A stretch of 64,000 bases of DNA from Vibrio fluminensis (GTDB taxonomy: Bacteria; Pseudomonadota; Gammaproteobacteria; Enterobacterales; Vibrionaceae). The DNA lies in NCBI RefSeq assembly GCF_015278125.1, contig NZ_JADILO010000030.1:1-64000 (forward strand), written 5' to 3'. Below the pieces are notes generated by a model. It was not told the origin of the DNA. It searched no databases and saw only the letters and a program-made list of their open reading frames with translations. Shown piece by piece: positions 51,591 to 59,792 of this stretch (position 1 is the stretch's first letter; every line of letters begins with the position of its first letter). The position numbers and the translations under genes were made by a program.

Positions 51591-53012
51591 ATGAAAAACT
51601 TTTTGTGTGAAGACTTTTTACTAGCAAATGATACTGCTCGCGAGCTATACCATGACTACGCGAAAGCAATGCCTATCTATGACTACCACTGCCACCTAAA
51701 CCCTAAGGAAGTGGCGGAAAACCGTCAGTTCGACAACTTGGGTCAAATCTGGTTGGAAGGCGATCACTACAAATGGCGCGGTATGCGCTCAGCAGGAGTG
51801 CCAGAGTCACTGATCACAGGTAAAGAAACTTCAGATTACGAGAAGTTCCAGGCATGGGCGAGAACCGTTCCTCAAACACTGGGTAACCCTCTTTACCACT
51901 GGACTCACCTAGAACTGCGTCGCCCGTTTGGTGTAACAGGCAAGCTATTTGGCCCTGAAACTGCCGATGAAATTTGGCATGAGTGTAATGAGCTATTGGC
52001 AACGCCTGAGTTTTCAGCACGCGGCATCATGAAGCAGATGAATGTGGTGATGGCAGGGACAACGGATGACCCAATTCACACGCTTGAGTACCACAAAGCG
52101 ATTGCTGAAGATGAAAGCTTTGACGTGGAAGTGGCACCAAGCTGGCGCCCTGACCGTGCATTTAAAATTGAGCTTGAAGGCTTTGCTGAATACATGACGT
52201 TGCTTGGTGAAGCGGCGGATGTGGAAATCATCCGTTTTGCTGATCTGCTTACTGCGTTAGAGCGTCGTCTTGAACACTTTAGTGCGCACGGTTGTCGCGC
52301 TGCTGACCACGGTATCGAAATTGTGCGTTATGCAGCAGTACCGGCTGAAAGTACGCTAGACAGCATTCTTGCGCGTCGCCTATCAGGTGAAACACTATCT
52401 GAGCTAGAAATTGACCAATTCTGCACTGCAGTACAAGTATGGATGGGCAAACAATACGCAAAACGCGGTTGGGTGATGCAGCTACACATTGGCGCACAGC
52501 GCAATAACAATACACGCATGTTCCGCCAGTTAGGTGTGGATTGCGGTTTTGACTCAATTGGTGACCGTCCATTCGCGCTGCAGCTTGCTTGCCTAATGGA
52601 TGCAATGGATGTGACGAATGAATTGCCGAAGACTATTCTGTACTGCCTAAATCCACGTGATAACGAAATGATGGCAACCATGATTGGTAACTTCCAAGGT
52701 GGTGGTATCGCAGGCAAAATCCAATTTGGCTCAGGTTGGTGGTTTAATGACCAAAAAGACGGCATGGAACGTCAAATGCAGCAACTCTCTCAATTGGGAT
52801 TATTGAGTCAATTTGTAGGAATGTTAACAGATTCTCGTAGTTTTCTTTCATATACTCGCCATGAGTATTTCCGTCGTATTCTTTGTAACATGATGGGACA
52901 GTGGGCAGAGAACGGTGAAGTGCCACGCGATATGCCAATGCTTGGCAAAATGGTGCAAGATATTTGCTATCACAACGCGAAAACGTACTTCACTCTACCA
53001 GGAGAGAAATAA
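51591..53012 (+). CDS. uxaC: Glucuronate (uronate) isomerase
   Basis: A 473-residue isomerase converting D-glucuronate to D-fructuronate (and galacturonate to tagaturonate). The amidohydrolase-like metal motif YDYHCHLNP is near residue 30, with LHIGAQRNNNTRMF and SDSRSFLSYTRHEYFRR (here TDSRSF...) later. ATG 51591 with GGAGTT is preferred over the upstream frame. The stop overlaps kdgK (TAATG). Confidence 0.95.
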   Translation: MKNFLCEDFLLANDTARELYHDYAKAMPIYDYHCHLNPKEVAENRQFDNLGQIWLEGDHYKWRGMRSAGVPESLITGKETSDYEKFQAWARTVPQTLGNPLYHWTHLELRRPFGVTGKLFGPETADEIWHECNELLATPEFSARGIMKQMNVVMAGTTDDPIHTLEYHKAIAEDESFDVEVAPSWRPDRAFKIELEGFAEYMTLLGEAADVEIIRFADLLTALERRLEHFSAHGCRAADHGIEIVRYAAVPAESTLDSILARRLSGETLSELEIDQFCTAVQVWMGKQYAKRGWVMQLHIGAQRNNNTRMFRQLGVDCGFDSIGDRPFALQLACLMDAMDVTNELPKTILYCLNPRDNEMMATMIGNFQGGGIAGKIQFGSGWWFNDQKDGMERQMQQLSQLGLLSQFVGMLTDSRSFLSYTRHEYFRRILCNMMGQWAENGEVPRDMPMLGKMVQDICYHNAKTYFTLPGEK

Positions 53013-53947
53013 TGAAACGTATCGCCTTACTAGGTGAATGCATGATTGAGCTTAATGGCGCCCCTTTTGGTGCCATGGTTCAAGCTTACGGTGGTGATTC
53101 ATTGAATACCGCTGTGTATCTTTCGCGATGCACCAAAGGTCAGGTCGGCGTGGAATATGTATCAGCGCTAGGTACTGATGCGATCAGCGATGGCATGATT
53201 TCGCGTTGGCAAGAAGAAGGCGTTGGCACCGAGTTGGTACTTCGCGACAGTACGCGTCAGCCAGGTCTATATCTAATCCAGCTTGATGAGCAAGGTGAAC
53301 GTACCTTCCTTTACTGGCGCAACCAATCAGCAGCACGTTGCATGATGCAGCACGCTAATTTTTCCAAGGTGGAAGCCGCGCTTGCGAATGTTGATATGGT
53401 TTACCTTAGCGGCATCAGCTTAGCGATTCTGCCGGCAGAAGACCGCATACGCCTAGTTGATATGTTGGTGAAACTGAGCCAACAAGGCGTTGAGATCGCC
53501 TTTGATTCTAACTACCGCCCAGCGCTTTGGCAGAACGCAGATGAAGCGCGTGAGTGCTACCGTCAAATCCTCGCGCTGACCGATCTTGCTCTTGTGACGA
53601 ATGATGATGAGCAGAACCTATGGGGCGATAGCGATGAAGAGCAAACGCTAGTCCGTTTGCAAGCGGCTGGCGTCAAAAAAGCGGTGGTGAAGATGGGCGC
53701 ACAAGGCAACCATTACAATGATTTTGTCGCAGGTACGCGTCAAACCATCCCAACGACACCGGTTGAAACTGTGGTGGATACTACTTCAGCAGGCGACTCA
53801 TTTAACGCCGGTTTCCTAGCGGGTTACCTACAAGGTAAAGGTGCAGAGCAATGTTCACGTCAAGGTCACCAGCTAGCGGGTATCGTGATCCAGCACAAAG
53901 GTGCGATCATCCCTAAACAAGCCACTGATGCGATTGATTTCGCGTAA
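53012..53947 (+). CDS. kdgK: 2-dehydro-3-deoxygluconokinase
   Basis: A 311-residue PfkB-family sugar kinase that phosphorylates KDG to KDPG. It has the N-terminal GECMIELN, the sugar-binding AYGGDSLNTAVYLSR, and the PfkB C-terminal signature DTTSAGDSFNAGFLAGY with the catalytic Asp. ATG 53012 overlaps the uxaC stop by one base, with GGAGAG upstream. Confidence 0.95.
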   Translation: MKRIALLGECMIELNGAPFGAMVQAYGGDSLNTAVYLSRCTKGQVGVEYVSALGTDAISDGMISRWQEEGVGTELVLRDSTRQPGLYLIQLDEQGERTFLYWRNQSAARCMMQHANFSKVEAALANVDMVYLSGISLAILPAEDRIRLVDMLVKLSQQGVEIAFDSNYRPALWQNADEARECYRQILALTDLALVTNDDEQNLWGDSDEEQTLVRLQAAGVKKAVVKMGAQGNHYNDFVAGTRQTIPTTPVETVVDTTSAGDSFNAGFLAGYLQGKGAEQCSRQGHQLAGIVIQHKGAIIPKQATDAIDFA

Positions 53948-53980
53948 TAAAATAACATAATTGAAATTAAGGTACGAAAA

Positions 53981-54607
53981 ATGACTACAATTGCACAGCA
54001 GCTTGCAGCGATTAAAGTAATCCCAGTTATCGCGATTGATCGCGCAGAAGACATCATTCCTCTAGGTAAAGCACTGGCAGAAAACGGTTTACCAGCGGCT
54101 GAAATTACTTTCCGCTCTGACGCTGCGGTTGAAGCGATTCGCCTACTGCGTGAAGCTCAACCTGAAATGTTGATCGGTGCGGGTACCGTACTAAACCGTG
54201 AGCAAGCACAAGCGGCAAAAGACGCGGGCGCAACCTTTGTGGTATCACCAGGCTTTAATCCAAATACAGTGATTGCATGTCGCGAAATCGGCATCGATAT
54301 CGTACCGGGCGTGAACAACCCAAGTGCGGTAGAAGCGGCAATCGAAATGGGTCTAACAACGTTGAAGTTTTTCCCAGCAGAAGCGTCTGGCGGTATCAAC
54401 ATGGTGAAATCTCTGCTTGGTCCTTACACGCAGATCCAATTTATGCCAACTGGCGGTATCAGCCCAAGCAACGTAAAAGATTACTTAGCTATTGACCGCG
54501 TTATCGCATGTGGCGGTACTTGGATGGTTGATAAAGCGATGATTAACGAAGGTCGTTGGGACGAAATCGGTCGTCTAGCGCGCGAAGCGGCTGACTTAGT
54601 GAAATAA
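53981..54607 (+). CDS. eda: KHG/KDPG aldolase
   Basis: A 208-residue class I aldolase that splits KDPG to pyruvate and glyceraldehyde-3-phosphate, the last step of the cluster's pathway. The Schiff-base lysine is Lys129 in LKFFPAEASGG, with Glu41 in AEITFRS. It follows kdgK by 33 bp and ends at a strong terminator. Confidence 0.96.
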   Translation: MTTIAQQLAAIKVIPVIAIDRAEDIIPLGKALAENGLPAAEITFRSDAAVEAIRLLREAQPEMLIGAGTVLNREQAQAAKDAGATFVVSPGFNPNTVIACREIGIDIVPGVNNPSAVEAAIEMGLTTLKFFPAEASGGINMVKSLLGPYTQIQFMPTGGISPSNVKDYLAIDRVIACGGTWMVDKAMINEGRWDEIGRLAREAADLVK

Positions 54608-54650
54608 GCGACACGTGCCAAATTTGGTTCGGGAATAAAGTGAGTAGAGT

Positions 54651-54677
54651 AAGGCTTCCATCAGGAAGCCTTTTTTA
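54651..54677 (+). terminator. eda terminator
   Basis: AAGGCTTCC (54651-54659), loop ATCA, GGAAGCCTT (54664-54672), then T tract. It closes the uronate operon 43 bp after eda. Confidence 0.93.
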
Positions 54678-54691
54678 AAGGAGCGCTCAGG

Positions 54692-55357
54692 ATGAAAGTT
54701 GCGTTTTTACATACTTTAGCGGCTAATCAAACCTTGTTTGATGAATGTATACAAGGCAGTAAATTGGCTGAACTTGCGGATGTGGTGCATTATAGCGCAC
54801 CGGATTTATTGCAGTATGCGAGTAATGTTGGTTTTGATGAACACTTGGCTAAATTGGTTGCTCAGCAAGTTCAGACTCTTGAGTCGTTAGGGGCAAATTG
54901 GGTTATTTGCACTTGTTCGAGTATCGGCCGTTTAGCCGAAAGCTGCGTCACTCAGCATGCAAAGGTGCTGCGTATTGATAGACCGATGGCGCAAGTGGCA
55001 AGCAAAGCTAAACAACTTACCGTTCTTGTGGCGCTTCCGACCACCATCGAACCAACCATGAATTTATTGGCAGAGTATCAAGCGAATATTGAAAACCGTG
55101 CTAGCGTGCGAGTAATTGATGGCGCTTGGCAGCATTATCTGGATGGTGACTTAACGGCATATCAGCAGACTATTGCCGATTACATCGAGCAATATTGTGC
55201 TCAGGATGAAACGATCTTATTAGCTCAAGCATCAATGGCTCCGGCTGTGAACTTACTGGTGAAGCCTTGTCAGGAAAAGGTACTAACCAGTCCAAGATCA
55301 TGTATTGAATATTTAGTCGAGCAATTAGTGTTACAAGCTGAAAAGAGGGAAAGTTGA
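54692..55357 (+). CDS. Asp/Glu racemase superfamily protein
   Basis: A 221-residue cytoplasmic protein. The N-half has VAFLHTL and a cysteine motif VICTCSS (Cys73, Cys75) at the place of the first catalytic cysteine of aspartate/glutamate racemases. The second-half position reads LLAQASM with no cysteine, so a two-base racemase mechanism is unlikely and a decarboxylase or isomerase-like activity is possible. Ribosome site AAGGAGCG. It starts 15 bp after the eda terminator, and its stop overlaps the next start (TGATG). Confidence 0.7.
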   Translation: MKVAFLHTLAANQTLFDECIQGSKLAELADVVHYSAPDLLQYASNVGFDEHLAKLVAQQVQTLESLGANWVICTCSSIGRLAESCVTQHAKVLRIDRPMAQVASKAKQLTVLVALPTTIEPTMNLLAEYQANIENRASVRVIDGAWQHYLDGDLTAYQQTIADYIEQYCAQDETILLAQASMAPAVNLLVKPCQEKVLTSPRSCIEYLVEQLVLQAEKRES

Positions 55358-55872
55358 TGGTGACTCTCCCGGAATGGAATCTCGCCCAAGCAATCGGTAT
55401 GGTCGCATTTGCGATTGGAGCGACGGCATTTTTGCATAGTGATGGGCGTAGATTTCGCCTGCATTTGATGTTGTTTCAAATCGTACTTTGCAGCCACTTC
55501 ATCATGATGGGGGCACTAGTGGCAGCGTTTGGTTGTGGTATCAGTGCGATTCGTAGTTACGCTTCGACCAAAACCCAGTCGACTGGGGTGATGCTATTTT
55601 TCATTGCAATGCTTTGGATTATGGGGCTTCCGCAGCTCGAGTATAGTTATGAATTATTAACTATCTTTGGCTCATCAGTGGCAACGTGGGCGTTGTTTAA
55701 AACTCAAGGGATTCAGATGCGTCTCTTGGTGATGTTTAACTCGTTTTGTTGGGTGACTAATAATTTGTTGCTCGGCTCGATTGGCGGCACGTTGATGGAG
55801 TTAACCTTTATCATCGTTAACAGTCTCACTATCGTTAGGATGTATCGCGCAGAGCGGCGCGCGGTAGTTTGA
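55357..55872 (+). CDS. ygjV: YgjV family inner membrane protein
   Basis: A protein of about 171 residues with five or six hydrophobic helices and YgjV features (GMVAFAIGATAFLHSDGRR, CSHFIMMGALVAAFG, FNSFCWVTNNLLLGSIGG). Function unknown. In E. coli ygjV adjoins the uxaCA hexuronate genes, so linkage to this pathway recurs. ATG 55357 with GAGGGA upstream is chosen over TTG 55354. Confidence 0.83.
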   Translation: MVTLPEWNLAQAIGMVAFAIGATAFLHSDGRRFRLHLMLFQIVLCSHFIMMGALVAAFGCGISAIRSYASTKTQSTGVMLFFIAMLWIMGLPQLEYSYELLTIFGSSVATWALFKTQGIQMRLLVMFNSFCWVTNNLLLGSIGGTLMELTFIIVNSLTIVRMYRAERRAVV

Positions 55873-55887
55873 TTCAGCACATTAAAC

Positions 55888-55919
55888 AAAAACCGAGCCT
55901 ACTGCTCGGTTTTGTCTTT
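55888..55919 (+). terminator. ygjV terminator
   Basis: ACCGAGC (55892-55898), loop CTACT, GCTCGGT (55904-55910), then TTTGTCTTT. Confidence 0.87.
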
Positions 55920-55940
55920 CTATAGTTGTATCGCTTTATC

Positions 55941-56073
55941 TAATACCAATCGGGATAAGTAAGTGGTCAGAAAATTGCGCAAGGAAAATCGCTGAGAACT
56001 AGGCATGGATTGCCGTAACTAGTTATTCTAATTACAAAATCCGTAACGACGTTATCAGCGATTTTAATCAGCA
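55941..56073. repeat. MITE-like element, second copy, inside a gene's 3' end
   Basis: Closely matches 831-963 in inverse orientation. One terminus (TAATACCAATCGGGATAAGT, 55941-55960) corresponds to the right inverted repeat of copy 1. The opposite ~35 bp, including the other terminal repeat, is missing. The element runs into the coding sequence of the neighbouring hypothetical gene. Confidence 0.82.
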
Positions 56074-56404
56074 TGGCAGGAACCCAAGCTAGACGGTCGG
56101 TCGACATTTTGTTGCCACATGGCATTTTGATATGGTTAACCATCCAGATCACGCAGCCATTTTCTAAATTAAATAGCACGCGAACTTGCGAGTAGAGATC
56201 GCCATCATCATAAGCTTCTGATACCGGCATTGCCGCGCCTTGCCAAGCCTCAGAAAGTGTTTCTAGTGACCAATCAACACTTAAGCCAATCACTTCGGGT
56301 TCAATATCTTTGACGATACGCATTTCAATTCGTGCGTGCTGACCTTCGTTTTCCAAAGCGATTTGGTGCGGAATATTGCTATCATTCCAAGTTAGAGTAT
56401 GCAT
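55967..56404 (-). CDS. Hypothetical protein downstream of yhcH, C-terminus supplied by MITE
   Basis: A 145-residue protein of unknown family, rich in beta-type segments, with no signal or membrane helix. Codons ~111-145 (from AMLIKIADNVV to DFPCAIF) lie within the repeat element at 55941-56073, so the native C-terminus has been replaced or truncated. The gene starts two bases after the yhcH stop and is surely cotranscribed with it. Whether the shortened product is functional cannot be told. Confidence 0.7.
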   Translation of the reverse strand: MHTLTWNDSNIPHQIALENEGQHARIEMRIVKDIEPEVIGLSVDWSLETLSEAWQGAAMPVSEAYDDGDLYSQVRVLFNLENGCVIWMVNHIKMPCGNKMSTDRLAWVPAMLIKIADNVVTDFVIRITSYGNPCLVLSDFPCAIF

Positions 56405-56406
56405 GA

Positions 56407-56877
56407 TTATGCCTCCAACCAGTCGTTGGCAACTTTGATGATCGCTTTACGCACAGGCATTGGCTGATCCATCGCTATCAATGGGCGATGTGGCTGAGTT
56501 ACATTGAAAATAATAAAGTCATGTTGGGCCAGATCAGCAAACTGCTCGTCGACTAAATCTTCACTAAAGGCAATATCTTTGGCATCTAGTAAGTCTTCAG
56601 CAATGCTCTGGAATGGCTGTAAGCTGTAGCCGTAACGCTCTTCGCCTTCTAGAAGGATTTGTACATCAACATACTTGCGGTGACACTCAGAACGACGATC
56701 GCTCAACAGCTGAGTATTATCATCCACCACGAAGAAAAATACGTCATCGCCTTCAATTGAATAGCGGCCATTCTCAACAGAATCATAAATACGCTGTTTG
56801 ACTTTTTCGATAACGCTTAACAGCTTAGTTGGCAGGTGCTGATAGTTGCTCAGCTCAGATAGGTTGCCTTTAAACAC
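56407..56877 (-). CDS. yhcH: YhcH/YjgK/YiaL family protein
   Basis: A 156-residue cupin-like protein of the DUF386 family, small beta-sandwich proteins found in operons for sialic acid, uronate or other acidic sugar use and thought to be sugar-processing enzymes. Family regions: CHRKYVDVQILLEGEERYGY, and FNVTQPHRP with metal-binding His near the C-terminus. GTG 56877 (VFKGNLSEL) is preferred because GAGG precedes it and YhcH proteins begin so; the frame opens at 56898. A uronate operator copy lies about 65 bp upstream. Confidence 0.88.
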   Translation of the reverse strand: MFKGNLSELSNYQHLPTKLLSVIEKVKQRIYDSVENGRYSIEGDDVFFFVVDDNTQLLSDRRSECHRKYVDVQILLEGEERYGYSLQPFQSIAEDLLDAKDIAFSEDLVDEQFADLAQHDFIIFNVTQPHRPLIAMDQPMPVRKAIIKVANDWLEA

Positions 56878-56941
56878 TTTATACCTCAATAACCACACAG
56901 GCGGCGGTGTTAGAAAGGCTAATTATAAAATGCTTAGTAGG

Positions 56942-56955
56942 TTTGGTTGACCAAT
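56942..56955. promoter_or_regulatory. Uronate-type operator upstream of yhcH
   Basis: TTTGGTTGACCAAT matches the shared operator pattern at 13 of 14 positions. It lies upstream of yhcH, 12 kb from the regulator gene, linking yhcH and its partner to the hexuronate regulon. Confidence 0.6.
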
Positions 56956-57055
56956 TTAAGTTAGGAAGGAGAAGCGGATCAAAAATTAGGGTTAATCTTC
57001 AATCCGCTACCAAATAGGCCTTTACTTATGGATAAGAAAAGCCGAAATATCGAGA

Positions 57056-57922
57056 TTACTCGATGTTTTGAATTTGCTCGCGCATCTGTTCGATAAGTAC
57101 TTTAAGCTCAACGCCTGAAGCAGTGATATCGGTGCTGATTGATTTAGAGGCTAGCGTGTTCGACTCACGGTTGAACTCTTGCATCATAAAGTCAAGACGA
57201 CGGCCTACCGCACCACCTTTCTTCAAAATATTAGTGGTTTCTTTTACGTGAGAGTCTAAGCGGTCTAGCTCTTCTGCCACGTCAGATTTTTGTGCCAGCA
57301 TGATCAGCTCTTGCTCAACGCGCGCGGCATCAAGTTCAATTTTTGCTTCTTCAAACTTGCCAAGTAGACGTTCACGTTGCCAAGCAAGGATCTCTGGCAT
57401 GCGAGCACGAACTTTGACTACTTCGTCAGTGATCGCGGTTAGGCGTTGTTCAATCAGCTCTTTCATGTTGTCGCCTTCACGACCACGAGCTTCAATAAAT
57501 TCGCTTAGCGCTTCGTCAAAGCCTGCAAGTAGGTCTTTGTTTACCGTATCCATATCTTGCTCTGGAGTTTCCATCACACCAGGCCATTGCATAACTTGGA
57601 ATGGGTTAATACGGCTCAGTTCGCCCGTCATGTGCATCACTTGCTCTGCCGCTTTGATGACTTGGTTAGCGAGTGTTTCATTAATAGTTAGTTCACCTTT
57701 TGCAGCAGGGTTTGCTTCAAAACGTAGGTGGCATTCTACTTTACCGCGTGCCAGACGCTTGCGGAAACGTTCGCGTAATACTGGCTCAAGACCGCGGAAC
57801 TGTTCAGGTAGTCGGAAGTAGGTTTCTAGGTAACGTTGGTTAACGCTACGGATTTCCCATACGGCCGTGCCCCAATCGCCTTTTAACTCTTTACGAGAGT
57901 AAGCCGTCATACTGTAGATCAT
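57056..57922 (-). CDS. yicC: YicC family endoribonuclease
   Basis: A 288-residue protein of the YicC/YloC family, recently shown in E. coli to have RNase activity. N-terminal MIYSMTAYSRKE and the C-terminal GRRLDFMMQEFNRESNTL...KS signature are present. It is divergent from rph, the usual arrangement in gammaproteobacteria. Confidence 0.94.
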   Translation of the reverse strand: MIYSMTAYSRKELKGDWGTAVWEIRSVNQRYLETYFRLPEQFRGLEPVLRERFRKRLARGKVECHLRFEANPAAKGELTINETLANQVIKAAEQVMHMTGELSRINPFQVMQWPGVMETPEQDMDTVNKDLLAGFDEALSEFIEARGREGDNMKELIEQRLTAITDEVVKVRARMPEILAWQRERLLGKFEEAKIELDAARVEQELIMLAQKSDVAEELDRLDSHVKETTNILKKGGAVGRRLDFMMQEFNRESNTLASKSISTDITASGVELKVLIEQMREQIQNIE

Positions 57923-58116
57923 CGAATTTTCCTGTCTATAAATGCTGAAAATTAACTCTGAGATAGTAGCACAGTCGCCACTGGAATCCTTTTAATCCGA
58001 CGATGTTTCTTGCTAAGTCATTGAAGCGTTGTTGACAGACTCGCCAGCGCAAACCTTTTCCGTTATAATCCTGCTCCAACCAAAACGTCTCCCCCTACAA
58101 ATAAAGGTAGATGCCC

Positions 58117-58833
58117 ATGCGTCCAAACGATCGCAAGGCGGATCAAGTTCGCCCAATTAAAATTACTCGTAACTACACAGCTTATGCTGAAGGCTCTGTT
58201 CTTGTTGAGTTTGGTAACACCAAGGTACTTTGCAACGCTTCAATTGAAGAAAACGTTCCTCGCTGGCTAAAAGGCCAAGGCAAAGGCTGGGTAACAGCAG
58301 AATACGGCATGTTGCCACGTGCGACGCACTCACGTACTCGTCGTGAAGCGACCAATGGTCAGCAGGGTGGACGTACGATGGAAATTCAACGTCTTATCGC
58401 GCGCAGCCTGCGTGCTGTTGTGGATCTAAAAGCGATGGGCGAGTTTATGATCACAGTAGACTGTGACGTAATCCAAGCCGACGGTGGTACTCGTACTGCT
58501 TCTATCTCTGGTGCGAGCGTAGCACTAGCCGATGCATTCCAACACCTAATTGATAGCGGTAAGCTAAAGAGCAATCCAATGAAAGGCCACGTTGCGGCTG
58601 TGTCTGTTGGTCTGCTTGGTGAAGACGTACTGTGTGATTTGGAATACGTTGAAGATTCAGCGGCTGATACCGATATGAACGTAGTAATGACTGAAGATGG
58701 TCGTATGATTGAAGTTCAAGGTACTGCCGAAGGCGAACCGTTTACTCATGCACAGTTGCTGGCGCTGTTGGAATCGGCGAGCAAAGGTATTGCGGAAATC
58801 GTCGCAGCGCAGAAGACGGCGTTAGCCAATTAG
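58117..58833 (+). CDS. rph: Ribonuclease PH
   Basis: A 238-residue phosphorolytic 3'-to-5' exoribonuclease that trims tRNA 3' ends. It has the N-terminal MRPNDRKADQVRPIKI, the phosphate-site region TRREATNGQQGGRTMEIQRL and CDVIQADGGTRTA. ATG 58117 (MRPN) matches family N-termini; ATG 58111 is possible. Its stop lies seven bases before the attenuator stem, as in E. coli rph-pyrE. Confidence 0.96.
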   Translation: MRPNDRKADQVRPIKITRNYTAYAEGSVLVEFGNTKVLCNASIEENVPRWLKGQGKGWVTAEYGMLPRATHSRTRREATNGQQGGRTMEIQRLIARSLRAVVDLKAMGEFMITVDCDVIQADGGTRTASISGASVALADAFQHLIDSGKLKSNPMKGHVAAVSVGLLGEDVLCDLEYVEDSAADTDMNVVMTEDGRMIEVQGTAEGEPFTHAQLLALLESASKGIAEIVAAQKTALAN

Positions 58834-58840
58834 TTTTGAA

Positions 58841-58876
58841 AAATAGCTTCTTTATATAAGAAGCTATTTTTTTATT
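58841..58876 (+). terminator. rph-pyrE attenuator/terminator
   Basis: AAATAGCTTCTT (58841-58852), loop TATAT, AAGAAGCTATTT (58858-58869), then seven T. In E. coli a terminator right after the rph stop couples pyrE expression to UTP level: ribosomes near the stop prevent hairpin formation when UTP is low. The same geometry is present here. Confidence 0.8.
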
Positions 58877-58890
58877 TTCGTTATAGGAAA

Positions 58891-58981
58891 CTTCAATGCG
58901 TTGTTAGCTGCGCTTGCTCACCCTAATCACATACTTGTGTATGCTCATAGGGATGAGAAAGCTTGCTGCCTAGCTTTGAAG
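58891..58981. repeat. Imperfect ~90-nt palindromic element between rph and pyrE
   Basis: The outer arms CTTCAA and TTGAAG, inner arms GCTCACCCTA / TAGGGATGAG and tip CATAC-TTGT-GTATG can fold into one long interrupted hairpin. It is not a terminator. It has the look of a dispersed structured intergenic element of Vibrio, but only one copy is in the window. Confidence 0.6.
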
Positions 58982-59060
58982 CTACCTATCTAGAAAATGT
59001 CATTTATATTTTGTTGATACTGAGTCTAGGGAAACTAGGCATTTAATTAGAGAGTGGATG

Positions 59061-59702
59061 ATGAAAGCATACCAGCGTGAATTTATTGAATTTGCACTAG
59101 AGAAAGAAGTTTTAAAGTTTGGTGAGTTTACTTTGAAGTCAGGCCGTAAGAGCCCATATTTCTTTAACGCTGGCTTGTTCAATACTGGCCGTGATTTGGC
59201 ACGCTTAGGTCGTTTTTATGCAGCGGCGTTGGCGGATTCAGGTATTGAATTTGATGTGTTGTTTGGCCCTGCGTACAAAGGTATTCCAATTGCGACCACG
59301 ACGGCAGTAGCATTAGCGGACCACCATGACATCGATACCCCTTACTGCTTTAACCGTAAAGAAGCCAAAGATCACGGTGAAGGTGGCAACTTAGTCGGTA
59401 GCGCACTTGAAGGTCGTATTATGCTGGTGGACGACGTGATCACTGCCGGTACCGCGATTCGTGAATCAATGGAAATCATCCAAGCGAATGGCGCAGATTT
59501 GGCGGGCGTATTGGTTGCGATTGACCGTCAAGAGAAAGGTAAGGGCGAACTATCAGCAATTCAAGAAGTGGAACGTGACTTTGGTTGTGCGGTTATTTCT
59601 ATCGTGAGCTTGACTGACCTGATCACTTTCCTAGAAGAGAAAGGCGACAACACCGAGCATCTTGAAGCGGTGAAAGCTTATCGCGCTGAGTACGGCATCT
59701 AA
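59061..59702 (+). CDS. pyrE: Orotate phosphoribosyltransferase
   Basis: A 213-residue pyrimidine enzyme that joins orotate to PRPP to form OMP. It has FTLKSGRKSPYFFNAG, the substrate loop region FNRKEAKDHGEGG and the PRPP motif IMLVDDVITAGTA. There are two ATGs in tandem; ATG 59061 gives the family start MKAYQREF. Expression likely depends on the upstream attenuator. Confidence 0.96.
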   Translation: MKAYQREFIEFALEKEVLKFGEFTLKSGRKSPYFFNAGLFNTGRDLARLGRFYAAALADSGIEFDVLFGPAYKGIPIATTTAVALADHHDIDTPYCFNRKEAKDHGEGGNLVGSALEGRIMLVDDVITAGTAIRESMEIIQANGADLAGVLVAIDRQEKGKGELSAIQEVERDFGCAVISIVSLTDLITFLEEKGDNTEHLEAVKAYRAEYGI

Positions 59703-59737
59703 TTGGGTCGTTAGTCTCTATTAATTGAGTAAGATAC

Positions 59738-59776
59738 AAAAAGGGCTGTTGGGTTTTTCCATCAGCCCTTTGTTTT
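59738..59776. terminator. Bidirectional terminator after pyrE
   Basis: AAAGGGCTG (59740-59748) pairs with CAGCCCTTT (59763-59771), with additional TTGG/CCAT pairing inside, and A and T tracts at both sides. It lies between converging pyrE and the acyltransferase gene. Confidence 0.85.
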
Positions 59777-59792
59777 AGATATCAAAACTCGC

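Noticed and set aside
58032..58069. Sigma-70 promoter TTGACA...TATAAT for rph
   Set aside because: The two hexamers are 26 bp apart, far outside the working range; the TATAAT alone may be used with a weaker -35.
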